Assembly: GCF_028369105.1 (NCBI RefSeq)
Contig: NZ_JAQNDO010000001.1
Coordinates: 12,432,501 to 12,496,500, forward strand
From: Polyangium mundeleinium
GTDB lineage: Bacteria; Myxococcota_A; Polyangia; Polyangiales; Polyangiaceae
Reading direction: 5' to 3'
Length of the DNA: 64,000 nucleotides
The position numbers were made by a program, and so were the translations under genes. How positions within the stretch are numbered: position 1 is the stretch's first letter; each line of letters starts with the position of its first letter. A model generated the notes under the pieces. That model was not told where the DNA came from, did no database searches, and saw nothing but the letters and a program-made list of their open reading frames with translations. Of this stretch, positions 33,612 through 40,880 are shown piece by piece.

Positions 33612-35672
33612 ATGCTCCCGCGACCGACCGCCGAACCCCGGGAATCGGGCTTTCCGATTGCCATCACGGGAATGGGCGCCGTCTCCGCGCTCGGCGGAAG
33701 CACGTCCGCCTTGTGGTCCGCCATCGAGGAGGGCCGCGACGGGATTCGCCCGATCGAGCGATTCTCGACCGAAGGTTTTTCCGTATCGCTCGGCGGGATG
33801 GTGCCCGGCACGGGCACCGGTGATCGTTGCGTCGAATTCGCCACAGCCGCCGCGCGCGAGGCCCTCGCGCATGCGGGAGTGCAGATCGGACCGGACGGCG
33901 TCGCGGGGCGCCGCGTGGCCCTGATCCTCGGCACGAGCCTCGGCATGCACGTAGACGGCCTGCACCGCGTCGCCGCGGAGGTCTCGCGCGTCCTCGGCAT
34001 CGAGGGCCCGACGCTCACCCTTTCGACGGCCTGCTCCTCCTCGACGAATGCGATCGGGCTCGGCCGGGATCTGCTCGAAGCGGGGCTCTGCGACCTCGCC
34101 CTCGCCGGCGGCACGGACGAGCTGACGCCGGAGATATTTGCCGGTTTTCACGCGCTCGGGCTGCTTTGCCTCTCGAAATGCGCGCCGTTCAGCGAGCCCG
34201 TGGGGACCACGCTGGGCGAGGGCGCGGGCTTTCTGGTGCTCGAACGTGGCGACGCGGCCCGCGCCCGCGGCGCGCGGGTGCTCGCGACGGTACTCGGGTA
34301 TGGCCTCTCGGCCGACGCATACCATCCCACCACGCCCGATCCCACGGGCGCCGGCGTCGCGCGGGCGCTGCGCGGCGCGCTGCTCGATGCGAGGATGGAG
34401 GCCGACGGCATCGATTACTTCAATGCGCATGGCACGGGCACGATGACCAACGACGCCGCGGAGTTCCGCGCGATCGAACAGGTCTTCGGCGAGCGCGTGG
34501 CGCGTTTGCCCGTGAGCTCCACGAAGAGCTTCCTCGGCCACGCGCAAGGCGCGGCGGGCGTGCTCGAGCTCATCGCGACCCTCTGCGGCATGACGCAGGG
34601 CAAGGTTCCTCCCACCTTGCATTACGACAAAGCGCGGCCGCGCTCTCCGCCCGATCCGGTGGCCGCCGACCGGCCCCGCGTAGCCCGCGTCGAGCGCGCG
34701 CTTTGCAACAACTCGGCATTCGGAGGCGCGAATGCCGCCGTCATCGTGGGCAAAGCGGAGCACGTTTCGGCCGGAAAAACCCCTGCCGACTTGATGGTCC
34801 TCGGCGCCTCCGCCGTGGGACCGCATGGGATGGATCTCGACGCGCTCGGGGCCGCGCTCACCGCGAACGTCCCGCTCCGCCGCCGCGCGCCCGCATTCCG
34901 CATCGAGAGCCTCATTCCCACGGCGGACGGCCGCGGGATGGATCCTGCTTCGCGGTACCTCTCGGCCGCCGCGGCGCTCGCCCTCGCCGACGCGGGGATC
35001 ACGCTGCGCGGCGCGAAACGTGATCGGGCGGGGCTCTTCGTCGGCACGACACGCGCCTCGACCGAAAGCGAACGTGAGTTCAGGGACAGCATTCGCGAGC
35101 GTGGCCTCGTGCGCCTCTCGGCCACGGCGTTCACGCGAATGGTCCTCAATGCGTCCGCGGGGACGTGCACGAAGCTCTGCGCGCTCAAGGGCCCGACCAC
35201 GACGCTCACCACGGGCGACGGCAGCGGCCTCGTCGCGCTCATTTATGCCGCATTGCACCTCTCGACGCGGTCCGATGTCGACCTGATCCTCGCGGCCGGC
35301 GTCGACGAGCGCGTCTCCCTCGAATCCGATACGCACGAGGGGGAAGGGGCGGCGTGCCTCGTGCTCGGCAAGGGCCCGGCGCCGGATGCATCCAAAGCCG
35401 TGCGTCTCTCGGGATTCGGCCTCGCCGGTCCAGGCGACGTCGAGGAGGCCACGCGCTTCGCGATTGGAATGGCTGGGCTCGACGCGAGCGCCGTTTTCGT
35501 GGCGCCGAACGTCGCGCCCATCCTCGGCCCCGCGCCGGGGGCCGCAGCGATGTTCGCCTGCGCGTTCGCCGTCTCCTCGATTTTGCGAGGGACCTGGGAG
35601 CACGTGCTGGTCCCCGATCCGGGCGGCACCGCCGCGGCCGCCGTGGTCTTCAGCCGAAAAGGAGCCACATGA
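33612..35672 (+). CDS. Ketosynthase fused to a Cys-less ketosynthase-like (chain-length-factor-like) domain
   Basis: A 686-residue protein. Residues 15-385 are a complete beta-ketoacyl synthase with Cys141 (LSTACSSSTNAI), His273 (NAHGTGTMTND) and His310 (KSFLGHAQGA), plus LGEGAGFLVLE and the C-terminal CNNSAFGGANAA loop. Residues about 394-686 repeat the fold in shortened form, but the nucleophile position reads TTGDGSG, with Asp536 where Cys would be, and no catalytic His motifs are kept. This resembles a ketosynthase and chain-length factor of a type II system joined in one chain. It would carry out decarboxylative Claisen condensation on acyl-ACP. The stop overlaps the ACP start by ATGA. 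Confidence 0.88.
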   Translation: MLPRPTAEPRESGFPIAITGMGAVSALGGSTSALWSAIEEGRDGIRPIERFSTEGFSVSLGGMVPGTGTGDRCVEFATAAAREALAHAGVQIGPDGVAGRRVALILGTSLGMHVDGLHRVAAEVSRVLGIEGPTLTLSTACSSSTNAIGLGRDLLEAGLCDLALAGGTDELTPEIFAGFHALGLLCLSKCAPFSEPVGTTLGEGAGFLVLERGDAARARGARVLATVLGYGLSADAYHPTTPDPTGAGVARALRGALLDARMEADGIDYFNAHGTGTMTNDAAEFRAIEQVFGERVARLPVSSTKSFLGHAQGAAGVLELIATLCGMTQGKVPPTLHYDKARPRSPPDPVAADRPRVARVERALCNNSAFGGANAAVIVGKAEHVSAGKTPADLMVLGASAVGPHGMDLDALGAALTANVPLRRRAPAFRIESLIPTADGRGMDPASRYLSAAAALALADAGITLRGAKRDRAGLFVGTTRASTESEREFRDSIRERGLVRLSATAFTRMVLNASAGTCTKLCALKGPTTTLTTGDGSGLVALIYAALHLSTRSDVDLILAAGVDERVSLESDTHEGEGAACLVLGKGPAPDASKAVRLSGFGLAGPGDVEEATRFAIGMAGLDASAVFVAPNVAPILGPAPGAAAMFACAFAVSSILRGTWEHVLVPDPGGTAAAAVVFSRKGAT
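35660..35664 (+). promoter_or_regulatory. Ribosome-binding site AGGAG of the acyl carrier protein gene
   Basis: AGGAG lies four bases before the ATG at 35669, inside the end of the ketosynthase frame. It supports independent, coupled initiation of the ACP and fixes its start. Confidence 0.75.
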
Positions 35673-35971
35673 ACCCCGAGCTTGCCCGGTACATCCAGCA
35701 TCGCGAGCGTATCCTCGACAAGGTGCGCACGCTCCTCGTCGAGCGCCTGCACGTGAGCCGCGCGCCCGACGAAATCGACCCCGACGCGCCGCTCTTCGGC
35801 ACGGGGCTCGGTCTGGATTCGGTGGACGCGGTCGAACTCCTGGTCAGCATGGAATCCGAGCTCGGCGTGAAGCTGCCGCACGAAGGTTTGTCGCGACCTG
35901 CCATGCGCACCGTGAATACGCTGGTCGACCTGGCCCTCGCCCACGGGAGGACGGACGATGTCGATGGATAA
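35669..35971 (+). CDS. Acyl carrier protein
   Basis: A 100-residue protein. The phosphopantetheine site is Ser51 in GLGLDSVDAVELLVSMESEL, a close match to the DSL/DSV motif, and the following helix is acidic as needed for partner docking. LPHEGLSRPAMRTVNTLVDLAL completes the four-helix fold. A 20-residue N-terminal extension (MNPELARYIQHRERILDKVR) precedes the ACP core. It presumably carries the growing acyl chain for the enzymes of this operon. No phosphopantetheinyl transferase is encoded nearby, so a housekeeping enzyme must activate it. It overlaps both neighbours (4 bp before, 14 bp after). Confidence 0.92.
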   Translation: MNPELARYIQHRERILDKVRTLLVERLHVSRAPDEIDPDAPLFGTGLGLDSVDAVELLVSMESELGVKLPHEGLSRPAMRTVNTLVDLALAHGRTDDVDG

Positions 35972-37007
35972 CGAAATCCGCGCTTTGCGCACGAGCGTGG
36001 CGCTCGCCGCGGGTGATCACGTCACGTGCCTGCGCGTCGAGGGCGAAGGCGCGTACGAGGCGCTCGACCACGTCGTCGCCTGCGATCTTTTCTTGCAAGA
36101 CGGCCAGATGCGCCCGAGCCTCTTGCTCGATGAGGAGGCCCGACCGTTCGCGGACATTCACGTGGCCCGGGACGACGAATCGTTCTTTTTGCTTGCCGAG
36201 GGGCCGTCGCCCGAGGAGCTCGTCGCGTTCCTGGACAAACGTTTTCCCTCGGGCGTCGAGGCGACGGTCGAGCGATGCGACGGGACGCTCCTCTCGTTGC
36301 ACGGCCCTTATGCCTGGGAGCTCTGCACGACCGTGTTTGGCCCGGACGTCGGGAGCCTTCCGTATCTCGCGTTTTACCGCACCGACGACGCCGTGTTTTT
36401 CCGGTCGGGCAAGACCGGCGAGTATGGATATGATTTGCTGATTCCCACGGGCGAAGTCGAGACCGTGCGCGAGGCGCTCCTCCGGGAGGGGGCGGCGTTC
36501 GACCTCTCCCTCACCAGCCTGGCGGCGCTGGATCAATGTGGGCTCGAAAATGGCTTCTTCAACATTCGCCGCGAAGGGCGCGCCGGCCTCTCGCCGCTGG
36601 AGCTCGGCCTGCAATGGCGCGTCTCGTACCGCAAGGAATACGTGGGATCCGCCGCGCTGCGGGCGCGGCGCGAGGCGGGCGCGAAAGCGCGGGTCGTATG
36701 GGCCGTCGCCGGGGCACCCGTGGCTGAAGGGGACGAGATTTTTCTGGACGATCAGCGGATCGGCCATGTCCTCGTGTCCGGCTTTTCCGTGATCCGCGGC
36801 GAATGGGTGGCGCTCTTGCTCCTCGATCGGCCATATGCGTACGCTGGCGTCACTCGATACGAGACCCATAGCGCGGGCGAGCGCAGGCCGATCCGCACCC
36901 TCTCGGCGCCGCTCCTCAACAACCGCAGCCTGTACGTGAGCCCCCAGCGACATAGCTACCGGGCGCGGGACGAATCCAAGATGCCGCCGTTCGTATTGCC
37001 GTTATGA
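35958..37007 (+). CDS. GcvT-like aminomethyltransferase-family protein
   Basis: A 349-residue protein from the ATG at 35958, preceded by GGGAGG seven bases upstream. The fold markers are those of the glycine-cleavage T protein: LSLHGPYAWEL, FFRSGKTGEYGYDLLIPTGE, the GLENGFFNIRREGRAGLSPLELGLQW segment with YRKEYVGSAAL, and a C-terminal barrel (GHVLVSGFSVIRGEW). The family binds tetrahydrofolate and handles one-carbon units; GcvT-like members also include demethylases and the YgfZ repair factor, but YgfZ's KGCYxGQE motif is absent. No GcvH, GcvP or GcvL gene is present. Its place inside a carrier-protein operon suggests one-carbon chemistry on, or folate-linked control of, the acyl product (inference). 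Confidence 0.83.
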   Translation: MSMDNEIRALRTSVALAAGDHVTCLRVEGEGAYEALDHVVACDLFLQDGQMRPSLLLDEEARPFADIHVARDDESFFLLAEGPSPEELVAFLDKRFPSGVEATVERCDGTLLSLHGPYAWELCTTVFGPDVGSLPYLAFYRTDDAVFFRSGKTGEYGYDLLIPTGEVETVREALLREGAAFDLSLTSLAALDQCGLENGFFNIRREGRAGLSPLELGLQWRVSYRKEYVGSAALRARREAGAKARVVWAVAGAPVAEGDEIFLDDQRIGHVLVSGFSVIRGEWVALLLLDRPYAYAGVTRYETHSAGERRPIRTLSAPLLNNRSLYVSPQRHSYRARDESKMPPFVLPL

Positions 37008-37753
37008 GTGCTCGATTCGACGACAGCACGGTGATCGTGACCGGCGCCTCGCGCGGGCTCGGCCGGAGCATCGCGACGGGATTCGGCGCCGAGGGGGCGT
37101 TTGTCTTCGTCGGATACCGGACGCGCGAGGACGAGGCGAAGGAGACGCTCCGCTCGATTGAAGAGGCCGGCGGGCGCGGCGCATTGCTTGTGATGGATGT
37201 CGCGAGCGCGGCGTCGATGAACGCGGCCGTGGAGCAGGTGCTCGCCGCGCGGGGCGCGATCGACGTGCTCGTGAACAATGCCGGCGTAGCGGCGGACGAG
37301 CTCTTCCCGCTCATGGCCGAGGAGAGCTGGGACGAGGTGATGCGCGTCAATGCGGGCGGCGCCTTCCACGGCTGCCGCGCGGTGGTGCGACCGATGATGG
37401 CGAAGCGGCGTGGCGCGATCGTCAACGTCGCCTCGGTCGCGGGCCAACATGCGAGCCCGGGGCAATCGAATTACGCAGCCTCGAAGGGCGCGATCCTCGC
37501 GTTCACACGCACGCTCGCGGCCGAGCTCGCCCCACGCGGGATCCGGGTCAATGCCGTGGTGCCGGGGCTGCTCGGCACGGGCATGGCGAAGCGCCTGGAC
37601 AAACGGATCGCGGAGAAGGCGCGTACGCAGATTCCGCTCGGGCGCTTCGGGACGGGCGACGAGGTCGCGCGGGCGGTCTTGTTTCTGGCCTCGGACGAGG
37701 CATCGTACGTGATCGGGCAGGCCCTCGTGGTGGATGGGGGACTCACGTTGTGA
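37004..37753 (+). CDS. 3-oxoacyl-ACP reductase (FabG-like SDR)
   Basis: A 249-residue short-chain dehydrogenase. Cofactor loop TGASRGLG, NNAGVAADELFPLM, catalytic Ser in VNVASVAGQHASPG and the YxxxK pair in NYAASKGAILAF are all intact, and the C-terminus has VVPGLLGTGM and VIGQALVVDGGLTL as in FabG. It would reduce the beta-keto group left by the ketosynthase, using NADPH. It starts at the ATG at 37004, overlapping the previous stop (ATGA), and ends in a GTGA overlap with the acyltransferase gene. Confidence 0.94.
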   Translation: MSARFDDSTVIVTGASRGLGRSIATGFGAEGAFVFVGYRTREDEAKETLRSIEEAGGRGALLVMDVASAASMNAAVEQVLAARGAIDVLVNNAGVAADELFPLMAEESWDEVMRVNAGGAFHGCRAVVRPMMAKRRGAIVNVASVAGQHASPGQSNYAASKGAILAFTRTLAAELAPRGIRVNAVVPGLLGTGMAKRLDKRIAEKARTQIPLGRFGTGDEVARAVLFLASDEASYVIGQALVVDGGLTL

Positions 37754-38712
37754 CGGTGGCGTTTCTGTTTCCCGGGCAGGGCACGAAGGGGCTCGTCGCA
37801 GCCGTGCAATTCGCGGAGAGCGAGCCGCGGGGGAAAGAAATGCTCGAACGGGCAGCGGCGGCGGCCGACATCGCGCCGAGCGAGCTCCTGGCGAAGGGCG
37901 GGCGCGCGCTCGAACGCACGGACATTCAGCAACCGGTGCTCACGGCGGTCGCGCTCTTCGTGCACGCGGAGCTTCTCGCCGCGGGGATCAAGCCCGATGT
38001 CGTGGCAGGTCACTCGCTCGGAGAGCTCCCGGCCTGGGCAGCGACAGGCGCCCTCACGCCCGAGGATGCGATTGCGATCGCGGCGCTGCGCGGACGGTTG
38101 ATGGCACGGGAAGCAGAGCGGCACCCGGGGACCATGTTCGTATTCTCGGGACTCTCCGTCTTCGAGGCTGGGACGCTCAAGCGCGCGCTCGCGCGTATCG
38201 GAATCGACACGGCGGCATCGAATACGCCTGGCGAACTGGTGGTGAGCGGCGATGAGGATTCCATACGCAGCATGGAGCGTACCGTGAATGCAGCCATGGC
38301 TGTGTTTTCCAGTGGCGATTTCTGGTCCCGCGCGCGACGCTTGCCGGTTGCTGGTCCCTGGCACAGCAAGGCGATGAAAGATGCGGTTCCCGAGCTGGAA
38401 GCGGCGCTTACGCACGCGCGTCGGGGGACCATGCAGGTCCCCATGGTGCTCAATGCCACCGGAAAGCTCGCCGAGGCGGAGGCGCTCGTCCCGCGCCTGC
38501 TCGCCGGCCAGCTCGTCCATACCGTTCGCTGGACCGACGTCATGGCGACCCTCCAAGACGGCGGCGTCGCGGATTTCGTGACCATCGCTCCGGGCGCGGT
38601 CTTGCGATCGCTCGTCCGTGCGAACGTCGATGCTCATGCGCGGGTCCACGCGACCGAAAACGCGAATGACATGCAACGCACCGTGGACGCGCTGCGGTGG
38701 AGCCTCTCATGA
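37750..38712 (+). CDS. Malonyl-CoA:ACP transacylase (FabD-like acyltransferase)
   Basis: A 320-residue protein with a GTG start at 37750. FabD motifs: FLFPGQGTKGL (oxyanion Gln), the nucleophile Ser in VAGHSLGELPAWAATGA, the carboxylate-binding Arg in ALRGRLMAREA, and the catalytic His in VAGPWHSKAM. The presence of that Arg argues for a dicarboxylic (malonyl-type) extender rather than a plain acyl group. NTPGELVVSGDEDSI and QLVHTVRWTDVM also fit the family. It should load malonyl units onto the operon's ACP. The stop overlaps the dehydratase ATG. Confidence 0.92.
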   Translation: MTVAFLFPGQGTKGLVAAVQFAESEPRGKEMLERAAAAADIAPSELLAKGGRALERTDIQQPVLTAVALFVHAELLAAGIKPDVVAGHSLGELPAWAATGALTPEDAIAIAALRGRLMAREAERHPGTMFVFSGLSVFEAGTLKRALARIGIDTAASNTPGELVVSGDEDSIRSMERTVNAAMAVFSSGDFWSRARRLPVAGPWHSKAMKDAVPELEAALTHARRGTMQVPMVLNATGKLAEAEALVPRLLAGQLVHTVRWTDVMATLQDGGVADFVTIAPGAVLRSLVRANVDAHARVHATENANDMQRTVDALRWSLS

Positions 38713-39323
38713 AAACGAGCTCCCGTTTGTCCCTCGGCGCGGACGTCATCAACCTCCTGATCCCGCACCGTCGCCCCTTCTCGATGGTCGACGTGATCGA
38801 ATCGTACGAGCGCGGGCCGCGACCGACCTTGCGCGCCGCGCGCCACGTGTCCGCAAACGAGCCCGTGTTCGAGGGCCATTTCCCGGGCCTGCACCTCTGG
38901 CCCGGCGTGTACACAATCGAGGGGCTCGGCCAAAGCAGTAACCTCCTCGGCATCATCGCCGCATACCAGGATGCCTGGGAAGCAAAGGGCCACGATCCGA
39001 ACGACGTGATCGAGGCCCTGCAAAACCTGGCGCTCGGATATCGCCTGCAACCGGGATACAAGCCCGAGGTCTCGGCGGCGCTCATCGAGTCGCTGAAGGC
39101 GCATTCCAATTTGCACGTCGGAATGAGCGCGTCGGTGGACGTGAAGCTGCTCCAGCCGGTCTTCGCCGGGCAGCGGATCGAGTACATCGTTTCGCAATCG
39201 CATCTCATGGAAAACCTCGCGCGGTACGAGGTCGAGGCACGTGTGGAGGGGCGCACGGTGGCGAAGGGCGTGATGACCAGCACGCGCAGCATCCCGCCGC
39301 TGCCAGCGCCGATCTTCGGATGA
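38709..39323 (+). CDS. 3-hydroxyacyl-ACP dehydratase (FabZ-like) with central insertion
   Basis: A 204-residue hot-dog-fold protein from the ATG at 38709. The FabZ active site is present: LIPHRRPFSMVDVIE, the His in FEGHFPGLHLWPG, and the acidic residue in YTIEGLGQ. Ordinary FabZ is about 145-155 residues. Here roughly 50 extra residues (from about AYQDAWEAKGHDP to SLKAHSNLHVG) sit between the central helix and the strand VDVKLLQPVFAGQ. The enzyme should dehydrate the hydroxyacyl-ACP made by the FabG-like reductase. With no enoyl reductase in the operon, the double bond may be retained. It starts inside the transacylase stop (ATGA). Confidence 0.88.
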   Translation: MKTSSRLSLGADVINLLIPHRRPFSMVDVIESYERGPRPTLRAARHVSANEPVFEGHFPGLHLWPGVYTIEGLGQSSNLLGIIAAYQDAWEAKGHDPNDVIEALQNLALGYRLQPGYKPEVSAALIESLKAHSNLHVGMSASVDVKLLQPVFAGQRIEYIVSQSHLMENLARYEVEARVEGRTVAKGVMTSTRSIPPLPAPIFG

Positions 39324-40756
39324 AGGCGGTTTTCCTCGGGCTCGCCCTGCTCGTTTCATCGGGCTGCGGGCCTTCGGTGGTTTGGCTAGGCCACAGCCCC
39401 GATCGAAGCCATCACCTCGAGGTGCTGGAGAGCGCCGGCAAACAGCGAGTGCGCGTCGATGGCGTGGACGGGGCCGCGTATCTGGGCATCGGGATCGAAT
39501 CGCTCGTCTGGAGCGCGGACGGCCGCCGCCTCGCCTACCCCGCGCGCCACGAAAAAGGCTGGTCGCTCGTGGTGGACGGGCGCGCAGGCCCGACGTTCGA
39601 CGGCGTGGGCGAGGTCGTCCTGAGCCCCGACGGCGCGCACGTGGCTTATGCGGCGCAGCGAAGAGGCGTGTGGTTCGTGGTGCTGGACGAGAAACCCGGG
39701 CCCGCCTTCGATGCCATTCTGGAGGGCACGATGCTCTTCGGGCAGGGCGGGCGTTTCGCCTATGTCGGGAAAACCGGAGCCTCCGTGCGCGCGGTCGTCG
39801 ACGGCGCCCCCGGGCCGCGCTACGACGGCATCGGCGCATTACGATTCAGCGAGGACGGGGCCGCGGCAGCGCACGTGGGGCGGCGCGGCGAGGAGGCGTT
39901 TTTCTGGATGAACGGGCGTGAATCAGCGCCCGCGGAAGCGATCGCGTACCATGCGCTCGGGCCGCGCGGGGGGCGTCATGCCTACGTGGCGAAGCGCAAC
40001 GGGCAATGGCGCGTGACGGTCGACGGAATCGAATCCGCGCCGTATGCTCGTATCTCGGAGGTGCTCTTCAGCGCCGACGGCGCGCATGTAGCTTATGCGG
40101 GCCGTCGGGCGGATGGAGAGGTCCTCGTCCTCGACGCCGCGGAGGGCCCGCCGTACGAGGAAATCGCGCCCGGGAGCCTGGTCTTCGGCGCCGAGGGGGA
40201 GCGCTTGGCGTATGCGGCGCGGCGCGGTCGCGGTTGGCACATCGTCGTGAATGGGGAAGAGGGCCCGGCCTATGACGCGGTGGATCGGCCGATATTCGCG
40301 CAGCATGGGACGAAATTTGGTTATGTCGCCGCGAGCCGCGGCGCGCGATTCGTGGTGATCGACGGGCACGAGCAGAGGCCGTTTGCCTGGGCGGGAGATC
40401 TGACGTTCAGCGCCGATGGCCGATATCACGCCTATCTGGCGGATGACGGCGAGCGAATGCGGGTCGTGCAGGATGGTGCGTCGACGTCGTTCGACAGCGT
40501 GATCGCCGGGACGCTCGTTCACGCGGAGCAAGGGCCGGGCTGGGCGTGCCTCGTGGTCGACAAGGCGGCGAGGAAGCTGTTCATCGTGATCGACGGCGCG
40601 AAAAAGAGGCCGCTCGACGCAGAGGAGCTGGCAGCGGCCATGACCCAGCCGAGGTTCGAAGCGCGGTTTACGCGGGCAGAAGACGCGGAGCTTCTGCGAC
40701 GGTGGGTGGCGGCGGAGCTCGTGTTGTCGAGGCGGCGGCCAGCCCCCACGCGGTGA
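39320..40756 (+). CDS. Lipoprotein with WD40-like/TolB-type beta-propeller repeats
   Basis: A 478-residue exported protein. The signal peptide MKAVFLGLALLVSSGCG ends in a lipobox. The mature chain has about eight repeats of the type (L/V)xxSxDGxxxAY followed by W/V-rich strands and a VDG or GPxYD turn (for example SPDGAHVAYAA, SADGAHVAYAG, SADGRYHAYLA), the pattern of a propeller built from PD40-like blades. A charged helix ends the protein. Such propellers bind proteins or glycans at the cell surface. Its ATGA coupling to the dehydratase gene ties a surface lipoprotein to the acyl pathway, perhaps for export or display of the product (inference). Confidence 0.82.
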   Translation: MKAVFLGLALLVSSGCGPSVVWLGHSPDRSHHLEVLESAGKQRVRVDGVDGAAYLGIGIESLVWSADGRRLAYPARHEKGWSLVVDGRAGPTFDGVGEVVLSPDGAHVAYAAQRRGVWFVVLDEKPGPAFDAILEGTMLFGQGGRFAYVGKTGASVRAVVDGAPGPRYDGIGALRFSEDGAAAAHVGRRGEEAFFWMNGRESAPAEAIAYHALGPRGGRHAYVAKRNGQWRVTVDGIESAPYARISEVLFSADGAHVAYAGRRADGEVLVLDAAEGPPYEEIAPGSLVFGAEGERLAYAARRGRGWHIVVNGEEGPAYDAVDRPIFAQHGTKFGYVAASRGARFVVIDGHEQRPFAWAGDLTFSADGRYHAYLADDGERMRVVQDGASTSFDSVIAGTLVHAEQGPGWACLVVDKAARKLFIVIDGAKKRPLDAEELAAAMTQPRFEARFTRAEDAELLRRWVAAELVLSRRRPAPTR

Positions 40757-40880
40757 GGCCGTCCGGCGCTTCCGTGCGTCCCGACCGCCACGCGATCTTT
40801 CCCGCTTCTCTCGCGCGCCGCGTCTCCCCTCGCCCACCCGCTGACACACGCGCCGTGTCGGTGCTAATCGTACGTTCGCC

